Positions 49,557 through 60,033 of a stretch of DNA of 64,000 nucleotides are shown piece by piece. Each line of letters opens with the position of its first letter. Positions within the stretch are counted from its first letter, which is position 1. The notes beneath the pieces are model-generated. The model made no database searches. It worked only from the letters and a program-made list of their open reading frames with translations, and had not been told where the DNA came from. This stretch comes from Nitrosomonas sp. HPC101 (GTDB taxonomy: Bacteria; Pseudomonadota; Gammaproteobacteria; Burkholderiales; Nitrosomonadaceae): positions 310,001 through 374,000 of the forward strand of contig NZ_QRCC01000001.1 in NCBI RefSeq assembly GCF_009833125.1, given 5' to 3'. The position numbers and the translations under genes were made by a program.

Positions 49557-49682
49557 AGGAATCTCTGATTAAATCCCACATGGACACACTGTGTTTTGCA
49601 GATAGAGTGCAAAGGATTGCGGAAAAAATCATGCGTTCACTATGTCGCACTTTTTGCGATCATAACGATTCCGCTGCAATAT
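49557..49682 (+). repeat. Intergenic element of the 170-bp type, right end missing
   Basis: Starts AGGAATCTCTGATTAAAT and carries the core CTATGTCGCACTTTTTGCGA and CATAACGATTCCGCTGCAAT. It is the same family, in opposite orientation, as 52861-53030 (CTATGTCGTGCTTTTTGCGA and CATAACAATTCTGCTTGCAA on that element's other strand). The right terminal repeat is not found. Confidence 0.7.
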
Positions 49683-49760
49683 TTCCCTGACACCTGCCTC
49701 CCAGGCACACTTTTCAACCTGCTGATAAAGTGCATTTCTTGCCCCTGTCACAGACAGGGG

Positions 49761-49787
49761 CTGACCACTCAAGTGCAGTGCTATAAT
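49761..49787 (+). promoter_or_regulatory. Likely promoter of gshA
   Basis: A perfect -10 TATAAT (49782-49787) lies 32 bases before the gshA ATG. CTGACC at 49761-49766 is a fair -35 with a 15-base gap, a little short. A 9-bp hairpin ends where the -35 begins. Confidence 0.45.
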
Positions 49788-49819
49788 CAGTCGGTTTATT
49801 TCCAAGCAACAGATACCTC

Positions 49820-51130
49820 ATGCCGATACCCCATCTCACCAACACACTGAATGCACCCACCCTCGATCTGGAGAAACGTATTCTGGCTGCCAAGCCGACG
49901 ATTGAACACTGGTTACGCAAGCAATGGCAACATCACTCTATCCCTTTTTATTGCTCGGTAGACCTGCGCAACAGTGGCTTCAAGCTGGCACCAGTTGATA
50001 CCAACCTGTTTCCCGGTGGATTCAATAATCTTAATCCAACTTTCATCCCACTATGTATTCAGGCAATGATGAACGCTGTCGAAAAAATCTGCCCGGATGC
50101 ACACAATGTCCTGCTCATTCCAGAAAATCACACCCGTAATATTTTCTACCTGCAGAATATCGCCACGCTGCAATCCATCATGCAGCAAGCCGGTATGAAT
50201 ATCCGTATCGGCTCATTATTGCCAGGGATTGATCGCCCTGTGTCCGTACCGCTGCCTGGTGGCGAGCCTTTGTTACTGGAGCCGGTACAGCGCAAGAAAA
50301 ACAAGCTGTTTATCCAGGATTTTGACCCATGCGCCATTCTTCTGAATAACGATCTATCCGGTGGGGTACCTGAAATCCTGCAAAATCTGGATCAGATTAT
50401 TATCCCACCTCTCCACGCAGGCTGGGCCACTCGTCGAAAATCCTGGCATTTCAGCGCCTATGATAATGTGGCCCAAGACTTTGCAGAACTAATCGATATC
50501 GATCCCTGGCTTATCAACCCTTACTTTACCTCTTGTGGAAAAGTTGATTTTCAGGAAAAAGAGGGATTGGACTGTGTCGCTGCAGCTGTAGATGAAATTC
50601 TGAGCCAGATCAGAGAAAAATATGCACAATATGGCATCAATGAAAAGCCGTTTGTCATTATCAAGGCCGATTCGGGTACTTACGGCATGGGAATCATGAG
50701 TATTAAAGACGGCGCTGAAGTCTACAAACTCAACCGCAAACAGCGCAACAAAATGACGACAATCAAGGAAGGGCTCGTTGTAAAAAACGTACTGGTGCAG
50801 GAAGGCGTGCATACATTTGAAAGTATCCACCAGGCCGTAGCTGAACCTGTCATTTACATGATCGATCACCATGTAGTGGGAGGATTCTATCGGGTTCATG
50901 CCAACCGGGGAGTTGATGAAAACCTGAATGCACCAGGCATGCATTTTGTGCCGCTGGCATTTGATACCACTTGCATGCAGACCACCGACCCTACTGCCCG
51001 GCCAGATGCCGCTCCCAACCGTTTTTATACCTATGGTGTCATCGCCAGGCTGGCACTGCTTGCCTCCGCTATCGAACTGGAACGATATATTCACCTTCCC
51101 TCACCCGCACTGGCAGTGGCTGAAACCTGA
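49820..51130 (+). CDS. gshA: Glutamate-cysteine ligase (type 3, GshA)
   Basis: A 436-residue enzyme for the first step of glutathione synthesis, of the type found in Betaproteobacteria and acidophiles (short, unlike E. coli GshA). Conserved segments include SVDLRNSGFKLAPVDTNLFPGGFNNL, here noted in part as RNSGFKLAPVDTNLFPG, and VIIKADSGTYGMGIM with an ATP-grasp-like lysine. Its stop overlaps the start of gshB by 1 base, so both enzymes are made together. Confidence 0.93.
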   Translation: MPIPHLTNTLNAPTLDLEKRILAAKPTIEHWLRKQWQHHSIPFYCSVDLRNSGFKLAPVDTNLFPGGFNNLNPTFIPLCIQAMMNAVEKICPDAHNVLLIPENHTRNIFYLQNIATLQSIMQQAGMNIRIGSLLPGIDRPVSVPLPGGEPLLLEPVQRKKNKLFIQDFDPCAILLNNDLSGGVPEILQNLDQIIIPPLHAGWATRRKSWHFSAYDNVAQDFAELIDIDPWLINPYFTSCGKVDFQEKEGLDCVAAAVDEILSQIREKYAQYGINEKPFVIIKADSGTYGMGIMSIKDGAEVYKLNRKQRNKMTTIKEGLVVKNVLVQEGVHTFESIHQAVAEPVIYMIDHHVVGGFYRVHANRGVDENLNAPGMHFVPLAFDTTCMQTTDPTARPDAAPNRFYTYGVIARLALLASAIELERYIHLPSPALAVAET

Positions 51131-52104
51131 TGAAACTGGCTTTTATTCTGGATCCGCTCGACAGCATCAAAATTGGCAAGGATTCAAGCTATGCCATGAT
51201 GCGTGAAGCGGCGCGCCGTCATCACCAGCTGTATACTTTGCAGCAAAATAACCTGGCCTGGAAAAACCATCAGGTAATCGGTTTTGCGCGATCACTGACA
51301 CTGATCGATTCACCAGACAATCCTTACCGTTGGTATAAAGAAGGCGCTGTGGAAGAAATTCCACTGACTAAATTTGATGCTGTACTCATGCGCAAGGATC
51401 CGCCCTTCGATACCGAATATATCTACAGTACCTATCTGCTTGAACTGGCCGAACATCAGGGCGCTTATGTTGTGAACAGTCCGCGAGGCATTCGAGATCA
51501 CAATGAAAAACTGGCAATCACAGAATTTCCGGAATTTATACCACCTTCATTGGTAACCAGCCAGGAGCAGCTGATTCTCCAGTTTCTCGCCGAACACGAG
51601 GATATTATCCTGAAACCACTGGATGGCATGGGGGGTGCCGGTATTTTTCGCATGCAGAATACCGATCATAACATCGGCGTTATCATTGAAACGTTAACGC
51701 GTTACGGTACTCGCACCATCATGGCGCAACGCTTTCTGTCTGAAATCCAGGAAGGAGACAAGCGCATATTACTGATTGCCGGGAAACCTGTCGATTATGC
51801 GCTCGCGCGCATCCCAAAACCAGGAGAAACACGCGGCAACCTGGCAGCCGGTGGTATCGGCAAAGTACAGCCGCTGTCAGCACGTGACAAAGAAATTTCC
51901 GGGAAACTCGGACCAATCCTCTATGCTCGCGGTCTGATGCTGATAGGACTGGATGTTATTGGCAACCATCTAACTGAAATAAATGTCACCAGCCCAACCG
52001 GTATGCAGGAAATTTCTGAGCAGACAGGAATAAATGTTGCAGGATTAATGATCGACGCGCTGGAAAAAATATCCATTGAAGCTCGAATAAATAAAAAGGC
52101 CTGA
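51130..52104 (+). CDS. gshB: Glutathione synthetase
   Basis: A 324-residue ATP-grasp ligase that adds glycine to gamma-glutamylcysteine. Conserved: FILDPLDSIKIGKDSSYAMM near the start, LMRKDPPFDTEYIY, ILKPLDGMGGAGIFR with the ATP lysine, and the metal-binding end TEINVTSPTGMQEI. Starts on the last base of the gshA stop. The terminator at 52094-52119 overlaps its stop codon. Confidence 0.97.
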   Translation: MKLAFILDPLDSIKIGKDSSYAMMREAARRHHQLYTLQQNNLAWKNHQVIGFARSLTLIDSPDNPYRWYKEGAVEEIPLTKFDAVLMRKDPPFDTEYIYSTYLLELAEHQGAYVVNSPRGIRDHNEKLAITEFPEFIPPSLVTSQEQLILQFLAEHEDIILKPLDGMGGAGIFRMQNTDHNIGVIIETLTRYGTRTIMAQRFLSEIQEGDKRILLIAGKPVDYALARIPKPGETRGNLAAGGIGKVQPLSARDKEISGKLGPILYARGLMLIGLDVIGNHLTEINVTSPTGMQEISEQTGINVAGLMIDALEKISIEARINKKA

Positions 52105-52119
52105 TCAATCAGGCCTTTT
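52094..52119. terminator. Bidirectional terminator after gshB
   Basis: An 11-bp stem (AAAAGGCCTGA/TCAGGCCTTTT) with a 4-base loop. The gshB stop codon TGA lies inside it. It also stands 20 bases past the end of the convergent small gene at 52139. Confidence 0.85.
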
Positions 52120-52138
52120 CCTAAGCAAACAGAATGGA

Positions 52139-52414
52139 TTAATAACCGCCCTGCCAAGCGTCACCCGATTCTTCCCTTGCTTTCTGGACAAGCGCTACGA
52201 CATCGCCACATTTTACTCTAACGACTTTTCCATTCTCAACTTCAGTATGGCTTTTTACAACATCGGTCGGTTTTTTATCCTTGCAAGCCAGGTAGCTCAA
52301 TAAATCCTTGGCACTGATTGGTGCCAGGGAAGATTCCAGGTTACCACTTGCAAACGTTGCTGTGGAACCCAGTACAAAAACAGAAACGAAAGCTGCGACG
52401 ATCACCTTGTTCAT
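52139..52414 (-). CDS. Small periplasmic protein with a Cys pair, unknown function
   Basis: A 91-residue protein from ATG 52414 (GAGGAG 5 bases before it; a GTG two codons upstream is less likely). The signal peptide ends TATFA-SG. The mature part has two cysteines about 25 residues apart (YLACKDKKP and RVKCGDVV), which could form one disulfide. The size, exported nature and single Cys pair recall acid-stress chaperones of the HdeA type, but the sequence is not clearly that family. Confidence 0.7.
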   Translation of the reverse strand: MNKVIVAAFVSVFVLGSTATFASGNLESSLAPISAKDLLSYLACKDKKPTDVVKSHTEVENGKVVRVKCGDVVALVQKAREESGDAWQGGY

Positions 52415-52521
52415 TTGCACTCCTCTTCAAATTTCCTAAAACAAAATTTCTTACCTGATAACTTTTCTTTCAGGCCCTCCCGTAATCTGCTCCCCGAATT
52501 ATCAGTACAGATCACCATTTT

Positions 52522-52663
52522 AGGAACCTCTGTAAAACCATCTGCGTTGCCATTTTTGCGTTAAAAGCCGGCTTAAAATGCTCATTTATTACGCATAAAC
52601 TCCGCTTCCTCACCGACTTTTGCCGTGAACTGACTACCTCGCTAATGTTTTTCAGAGGTTCCT
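52522..52663 (+). repeat. 142-bp MITE-like element with terminal inverted repeats
   Basis: AGGAACCTCTG (52522-52532) at the left and CAGAGGTTCCT (52653-52663) at the right are perfect 11-bp inverted ends. If the element proper begins GGAACC and ends GGTTCC, it is flanked by TTA on both sides, a likely target duplication. It has no coding capacity. Related copies are at 36644 and 43754. Confidence 0.8.
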
Positions 52664-52860
52664 TAATCCTCTCGTCAGTCATGGTTAATACAAACCGGCT
52701 ACATTCTATCAAGTAATTCATTCATGTTGCATCTAAAAAACGAATGGTTTATTACTTTCCCTGCCTACCGCAACAAAAAACACAGCCATCAACTTACTAT
52801 TCCTTATTCTGGGATACGATGCAAAGCAACCCCTTTCATTTTGGTATGCTGTCCTATATA

Positions 52861-53030
52861 AGAAACCTCTGATCAAGCCCTCCATGAATCGCATTGCAAG
52901 CAGAATTGTTATGATCGCAAAAAGCACGACATAGCGAGCGCATAATTTTCCCGCATCCTTTGCGCACTGGTTTTGCATTCCATCCGCAAAGTACAATGCG
53001 CAGCCACGCTGAATTTAATCAGAAGTTCCT
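52861..53030 (-). repeat. 170-bp intergenic element with terminal inverted repeats
   Basis: Left end AGAAACCTCTGATCAA and right end TTAATCAGAAGTTCCT are inverted repeats with 13 of 16 matches. The inside matches the element at 49557 in reverse orientation, and the ends resemble those of the 142-bp element, so the two element types may share a transposase source. Confidence 0.75.
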
Positions 53031-53087
53031 TAAGACACACCGGCTTTATTTAAAGCCCGAACCTTCTCCATGCTGATAAATTAACAA

Positions 53088-53558
53088 ATGAAACACAATA
53101 TTCATCGCCCACGCACACTGATTCTTCCACCTGCACCCTACGCTGCAGCCATACTTGCCGGTTGGTGGATGGATCGCAATATTCGAGCACTTCACTGGGG
53201 ATGGAATACAACAACCCAGCCATTCGGCTGGCTGTGTATATTTTTAGGGCTGCTGTTGCTCACATGGACAGCCATTACTCTCTGGTATCATCGAACCACT
53301 GTTAATCCCTACAAAGCCGCCTCCAACTTGTGCACCACCGGGCCATTCCATTACAGTCGTAATCCAATTTATCTCGGTGACTGGTTGATTTTCATCGGTG
53401 CATCAATATTGCTGTCAACCTGGTGGCCACTGCTCTTTACGCCACTGATCTGGGCAATATTACGCTACGGCGTTATTCGCCATGAAGAAGCACATCTTGA
53501 AGCCAGATTCGGAGATGCCTACCTGGATTACAAAACCAGAGTACGACGCTGGCTTTAA
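53088..53558 (+). CDS. Isoprenylcysteine-carboxyl-methyltransferase-like membrane protein
   Basis: A 156-residue protein with about four membrane helices and the ICMT/PEMT signature: GPFHYSRNPIYLGDWLIFIG followed by RHEEAHLEARFGDAYLDY and a basic end VRRWL. Bacterial members are SAM-dependent methyltransferases of unknown substrate, not prenyl-protein methylases. It stands between the repeat region and the decayed flagellar locus. Confidence 0.88.
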   Translation: MKHNIHRPRTLILPPAPYAAAILAGWWMDRNIRALHWGWNTTTQPFGWLCIFLGLLLLTWTAITLWYHRTTVNPYKAASNLCTTGPFHYSRNPIYLGDWLIFIGASILLSTWWPLLFTPLIWAILRYGVIRHEEAHLEARFGDAYLDYKTRVRRWL

Positions 53559-53929
53559 CAGGCCGTTAGAACCACCCTCTAAACACACACTCACCTCGAC
53601 AAATTACATACTTCTCCAGCTTATTGCTACACAATCATCTGCTTTTCCTTTCCTTTCCCATAACAAATCTCTGCTCATCGCGAACGTAAACGGCACGAGA
53701 CAATCTAGAAAGAGTATCAACAGAATGTGTAAAGTCACTTTTGCTCCTGCCGTTATGGTGTCTCAGTATCAACCACAACGGTTGATACTCTTGTGGAGAA
53801 GGGGCAGTGTGCTCAGACAACAGCACAAGGCACAATCATTCAGGATTGCCGCATAGCTACGCAGCTAGAGGATGCGAAAACGGTAAGAAAATTGACGAAT
53901 CAACTCAAATCAAACCAAGGATATAAGCC
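53559..53929. other. Intergenic region with a FliA promoter and a leader hairpin
   Basis: About 370 bases. It holds the FliA-type promoter at 53730-53756 and, 9 bases further, a 10-bp hairpin (AGTATCAACC at 53765-53774 with GGTTGATACT at 53780-53789). I find no flaG or fliC remnant that I would stand behind. Confidence 0.6.
53730..53756 (+). promoter_or_regulatory. Sigma-28 (FliA)-type flagellar promoter of fliD
   Basis: TAAAGTCA (53730-53737), an 11-base gap and GCCGTTAT (53749-53756) match the FliA consensus TAAAGTTT-N11-GCCGATAA in 12 of 16 positions with exact spacing. It lies 174 bases before fliD. Confidence 0.8.
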
Positions 53930-54798
53930 ATGCTTTCATCACTAGGAATCGGTTCTGAACTGGATATCAGCAGGATTATCAGCCAATTGATGCAAGTTGA
54001 ACAACGCCCACTCACTCAGCTCAACACCAAGGAAGCCAAACAACAGGCACAACTTTCCGCCTTTGGCAGCCTGAAAAGTGCACTCTCGACATCTCAGGAC
54101 AGCGTCAAGGCGCTGGCAAAACCCTCGCTGTTCAACGGCTTCAAAGCCACGCTGGCAGATACAACGTTAGCCGCGGCAAGCACTTCCTCCAGCGTGGCAA
54201 CAGGCACGCATCAAATCGAAGTGCAATTCTTGGCGCCGGCGCAAAAAATCAAATCGGAAGCATTCTCCACCACCGGTACGCTGATCGGCAGCGGCTCACT
54301 GACGATCAGATTCGGAACATATAACGAAGACGGCACCTTTACTGCTAGTACAGAAAAGATAGCAAAAGCCATCACAATTGACTCGACGAAATCAACGCTG
54401 ACGGTGGAAAAGGACAAAAATAGCGTTGAAACAGCTATAAAGGCACTTATCACCCCTTACAACGAGCTGGAAGAAACCATTGGCAACCTTTCGCGTTACG
54501 ACGCGGCCAACAAGCAGGCATCAGTACTGACCGGAGATTCTACTGTGCGCATGTCCAGAGCCAGGTACGCACCATGCTGAACGGCAATCAATCCACTGCC
54601 AGCGGAATCAGCTCGCTATCCGAACTGGGTATCAACTTTCAGAAGAATAGCACGCTAGCATCGGATAACAACAAACTGAGCGCTGCGCTAAATAATCCGG
54701 ACAAGAACGTCGCCGCATTTTTCACGACGCAGGTAGAAAGCGCCGGTAGCTTCGTCTCCCGCTTGGGAAGTCTAATCGATAACATGATCTGCAGCGAT
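53930..54798 (+). pseudogene. fliD: fliD (flagellar filament cap), with internal deletion, frameshift and lost 3' end
   Basis: The start is good FliD: LGIGSELDISRIISQLMQVE, then QIEVQFLAPAQKIKSEAFST. At about residue 156 (near 54400) the reading jumps from the middle domain to the late segment TLTVEKDKNSVETAIKALITPYNELEETI, so roughly 120 residues typical of FliD are missing. After GDSTVR a single base is gone between 54551 and 54552 (CGC-AT-GTC where CGC-AGT-GTC is expected): the frame stops at 54580, but the shifted frame continues VQSQVRTMLNGN and GISSLSELGINF, normal FliD. At about 54799 it changes into fliS. FliD normally has about 450-480 residues. Confidence 0.88.
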
Positions 54799-55059
54799 GG
54801 CCTGAAAACCAGCCTGGAAAAGATAACGAGTGGAGCACTGGCAACACGACTCGATCAGCTCTATGACTACATGACCGTTCGCCTACTTACAGCCAATATT
54901 CAAAATAACCTCGCTATTATCGAAGAAGTCAGCCGGTTGCCGAGTGAGCTGCAAGAAACCTGGATTTCCATTGGAAAACAGCCTATAAGAAAAGTAAATG
55001 CAAGAACAACTGCCAACCCAGCGATCAAACAAATAACTGAAGCAGGTGCTATCGCATGA
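54799..55059 (+). pseudogene. fliS: fliS (flagellin chaperone) C-terminal remnant fused behind fliD
   Basis: From GLKTSL on, the sequence is the second half of FliS: ATRLDQLYDYMTVRLLTANI and EEVSRLPSELQETWISIGK match the helices of E. coli FliS (LIALYSYMVRRLLQANLR, EEVEALMRNIADAW). The first half of FliS, including the start and the flagellin-binding N-terminus, is absent. The join lies in a SDGL/DGL stretch that both genes normally carry, as expected for a deletion between short repeats. The stop overlaps the fliT start (ATGA). Confidence 0.85.
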
Positions 55060-55394
55060 GTTTCGACAGTTCTTCGTCCAACCATCCACCGGATAACGGT
55101 AAAAACGAGATGCAAGTGATCGCCACGTACGAGGCAATCCTGGCAATCGCCGATCAAATGCTGCAAGCAGCAAGAAACAGCGACTGGGATGAACTGGTCG
55201 CACTGGAGCACGACTGCAAACACCTGGCAAACCGATTGATGAAGCAACACACCCAGCAACCATTAAATGAAGCTCAGCAGAAAAAAAAATTTGATCTGAT
55301 CCAGCAAATACTCGCCCGTGACGCTGAAATACGTGCTATCACTGAGCCGCAAATGACACTCCTGCAAAACATGCTGACCACAAACGGAAACTAA
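55056..55394 (+). CDS. fliT: Flagellar chaperone FliT
   Basis: A 112-residue helical protein with the FliT form: YEAILAIADQMLQAARNSDWDELVALEHDCK followed by further helices (noted in part as DWDELVALEHDCKHL) and ending in MTLLQNML. FliT binds FliD and represses FlhD4C2 in enteric bacteria. It overlaps the fliS remnant (ATGA) and is itself intact, though its export partner FliD is broken here. Confidence 0.8.
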   Translation: MSFDSSSSNHPPDNGKNEMQVIATYEAILAIADQMLQAARNSDWDELVALEHDCKHLANRLMKQHTQQPLNEAQQKKKFDLIQQILARDAEIRAITEPQMTLLQNMLTTNGN

Positions 55395-55495
55395 GACAAA
55401 TCTATTGAACAGATGCGTAATGACACTCTGGATTATCATGACTCACAGCCCCAGCTGTTTATCCAGCCAGAGTACTGTGCAAGTCTAAATCTGAA

Positions 55496-55544
55496 TATAG
55501 CCAGTTAAAGAATCCCAATAAAGTGGATTCTTTAACTGGCTATA
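55496..55544. terminator. Perfect 20-bp inverted repeat, probable bidirectional terminator
   Basis: Bases 55496-55515 and 55525-55544 are exact complements around a 9-base loop. It lies between fliT and the convergent Spy-like gene, 100 bases from each. There is no T-run, so the call as terminator rests on position and stem strength. Confidence 0.55.
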
Positions 55545-55654
55545 AAAACTACTGTGATCAAAATATAAAACTATTGCCAGCAACGCGCTTTTATAGCTGC
55601 TGTTATCAGGCTCTTCGGATCAAATCAATCTGTATCCAACTGACAGACTCAGGT

Positions 55655-56323
55655 TTAATGATTATGATCTGTTTTTATAACTTTCAATTTCTCAATCTGT
55701 TCAGGTGTCAATATACTGAGAATCGCTTTCCGTTCCTCTACATGGTGCGCGATCATTTCATTAAAACTATCAACATGCTTCTGTCCCAGTTTACGTAAAG
55801 TTTCTTCATCAACAGCTGGCTCGGCAACCGCTTTACGAAAAGCTTGCATGCTTTCTTTCATTTTATTCTTGAGGCGCCCATGTACCTCGGGATCTTCTTT
55901 CAGATGGATACGTACAATCTTGCCAAGCTGTTCATCAGAAAGTCCAAGCACTTCTGCTTGTACGGCAACATTATGCGTATAGCTGTGATGGTGATGATCT
56001 CCTTTATCTCCATGATCGTGCCTTTCTTTGTTCCCATCTTTATTTTTGTCTTTACCCTTACACATACCTTTTTCTTGCTTTGTCTGATCTCCATGATTAT
56101 GACCATGGCTGCCATGATCTGATTCATTTGAATATCCCTGCCCCTTCTCCTCTTCCCCTTCTTTACTTTGAAATTGATGTTGTTGAGCCTGCACCAGAAC
56201 AAGAGTAGCCACCTCCCCCTGCTGGATCGGCGCTACAGTAACTGGAGAAACTGCTGTTGCCGTAGCAGGAATGGCAAATAAAGCACCAACAAGAATGGAT
56301 AATCCGGTCAATCTGATATTCAT
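55655..56323 (-). CDS. Spy/CpxP-like periplasmic protein with a His/Asp-rich insert
   Basis: A 222-residue exported protein. After the signal peptide (to about ATATA) comes a strongly His-, Asp- and Lys-rich stretch at about 68-118 (SDHGSHGHNHGDQTKQEKG and HDHGDKGDHHHHSYTHN). The C-terminal 100 residues are helical with the LTxxQ motif of Spy/CpxP (ILSILTPEQIEKL). Spy-type proteins are metal-induced periplasmic chaperones; the insert suggests zinc, copper or nickel binding. GGAG lies before the ATG. It ends HNH. Confidence 0.82.
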   Translation of the reverse strand: MNIRLTGLSILVGALFAIPATATAVSPVTVAPIQQGEVATLVLVQAQQHQFQSKEGEEEKGQGYSNESDHGSHGHNHGDQTKQEKGMCKGKDKNKDGNKERHDHGDKGDHHHHSYTHNVAVQAEVLGLSDEQLGKIVRIHLKEDPEVHGRLKNKMKESMQAFRKAVAEPAVDEETLRKLGQKHVDSFNEMIAHHVEERKAILSILTPEQIEKLKVIKTDHNH

Positions 56324-56556
56324 ACAACATCTCCTGTTATAAAAATAATTACCAAGAAATTACCATAAAGCCTTGTTATCTCAAAAAATGTAACCTTTAT
56401 CCATAATACCAAACGTAATAAACAATAATACTGCAGAAGTTATCGTAGACAATCTGTCTTGCACAAAATTTATAAAACCCCGAAACTCTTACCACGCAAC
56501 GTACTTCTATTATCAATAGATTTCCCAACTGCCGAGAATTTTCTACTCTCCTCTAA

Positions 56557-58614
<2,058 letters not shown>

Positions 58615-58743
58615 ATAACGCATAGCACAGCAGCAAGTCGGTCACCCTCTCCGTCACGGCTACGTTCTCTTACACGCGCATTCCGTCTATGCTGCCGGTT
58701 ATAATAAAGCACGAGAAAATACTTCATTATTATCAGGATCAAT

Positions 58744-59490
58744 ATGATTGCAATCATCGGTGGCAGACGTATGAACAAACTTGCCGGCCTGGAAGTCACG
58801 CATCGTCAAGTCATCAGAACCCCTTACGGAGAACCATCCGGCTCATTAATTTTTGGCATGATCTGCAAGCGGGAAATTGTTTTTCTGTCGCGACACGGCC
58901 ACGGCATTACCATCCCCCCTCACATCGTCAACTATCGTGCTAACATCTGGGCCCTGCATACCCTGCAGGTCAAAACAATCATTGCGGTAACCTCGGTTGG
59001 TGGTATTCGTAAAGATATGAAACCTGGAAAGATCGTGATTCCTGACCAGATCATAGACTACACCCATAGCCGGGAGGCCACTTTCCATGATCGATCTGAC
59101 AAAAGCATCACCAATACAGATTTCACACAGCCCTATTGCCCTGTTGCACGCATCTGTCTCCTGAAAGCAGCGCAGGAAGCAGGTGAATCAGTCATTGACG
59201 GGGGCGTCTATGCCGCCACCCAGGGTCCCAGATTTGAAACAGCTGCAGAAATCAACCGTCTGGAACGGGATGGTGCGGATATCGTCGGGATGACAGGCAT
59301 GCCGGAAGCAATTCTCGCGAGGGAATTAAACATTTCTTACGCAACTGTTGCCGCTATTGCAAATCATGCAGCCGGACGCGGGGAAAGTACGCAGGCTATT
59401 CCGTTTCAGGCTGCGCACAAAGCGTTGGAAGATGCCATGATAAATGTCAGGAATATATTAGAGCATTTGGTAAGGCACGAAGATGATTAA
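58744..59490 (+). CDS. mtnP: S-methyl-5'-thioinosine phosphorylase (MTAP family)
   Basis: A 248-residue family 2 purine-nucleoside phosphorylase. The phosphate site is in [21 protein letters not shown], the base pocket in [12 protein letters not shown], and [16 protein letters not shown] and NHAAGRG resemble the MTI phosphorylases of Pseudomonas more than 5'-methylthioadenosine phosphorylases. It would recycle methylthio-nucleosides in the methionine-salvage path. The first glycine motif reads GGRRM instead of the usual GGTGL. It overlaps def by 8 bases. Confidence 0.85.
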   Translation: MIAIIGGRRMNKLAGLEVTHRQVIRTPYGEPSGSLIFGMICKREIVFLSRHGHGITIPPHIVNYRANIWALHTLQVKTIIAVTSVGGIRKDMKPGKIVIPDQIIDYTHSREATFHDRSDKSITNTDFTQPYCPVARICLLKAAQEAGESVIDGGVYAATQGPRFETAAEINRLERDGADIVGMTGMPEAILARELNISYATVAAIANHAAGRGESTQAIPFQAAHKALEDAMINVRNILEHLVRHEDD

Positions 59491-60013
59491 ACCAGTATTA
59501 AAAATGGGGGAGCCACGCCTGCTGCAAACGGCACGTCGTATCGATCAGTTTGATACGCCGGTGCTCAAAGAACTACTGCAGGATATGCAGGACACAATGG
59601 CGGCACTTAATGGTGCCGGATTAGCGGCACCACAGATTGGCGTGGATCTGCAGGTAGTCATTTTCGGTGTAGAGTCTTCTCCGCGCTACCCTGATGCGGA
59701 AAACATCCCGTTTACCGTGCTAATCAACCCAATTCTAACGCCGCTGACTGAAGAACAGGAAGAAGACTGGGAAGGTTGTCTGAGTATTCCAGGCATGCGT
59801 GGATTGGTTCCACGTTACACCCGGCTGCGTTACCAGGGCGTAGATGAAACGGGTACTCCTATTGATAGAACAGTGACCGGGTTTCATGCTCGCGTGGTGC
59901 AGCATGAATGCGATCACCTGAACGGGATCCTCTACCCGATGCGGATAACTGATCTGCGCAAATTTGGCTATACCGATACGCTCTTTCCGGACCAGAGCAT
60001 CGCAGAAGATTAA
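59483..60013 (+). CDS. def: Peptide deformylase
   Basis: A 176-residue metalloenzyme that removes formyl from new proteins. All three motifs are present: [18 protein letters not shown] with the metal cysteine, and QHECDHLNG with the two metal histidines. It starts inside the end of the phosphorylase gene (8-base overlap), so it is co-translated. It is not with fmt, as is often the case for a second copy of def. Confidence 0.96.
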   Translation: MIKPVLKMGEPRLLQTARRIDQFDTPVLKELLQDMQDTMAALNGAGLAAPQIGVDLQVVIFGVESSPRYPDAENIPFTVLINPILTPLTEEQEEDWEGCLSIPGMRGLVPRYTRLRYQGVDETGTPIDRTVTGFHARVVQHECDHLNGILYPMRITDLRKFGYTDTLFPDQSIAED

Positions 60014-60033
60014 TTCACGGACGTCTCATCTGC

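Larger units (their letters stand above)
49447..49819. other. Intergenic region between rplU and gshA
   Basis: About 370 bases between divergent genes. It holds the truncated repeat element 49557-49682, a 9-bp hairpin (GCCCCTGTC at 49741-49749 with GACAGGGGC at 49753-49761) and the likely gshA promoter. No gene seen. Confidence 0.6.
52415..53087. other. Intergenic region with two repeat elements
   Basis: About 670 bases without a convincing gene. Two elements of the intergenic repeat family occupy 52522-52663 and 52861-53030. Open frames across them are by-products of the repeats. Confidence 0.7.

Noticed and set aside
52733-52996. An 87-codon minus-strand ORF near the ICMT-like gene
   Set aside because: It mostly reads the 170-bp repeat element; a similar phrase appears in the reading of the other copy, so it follows from the repeat.
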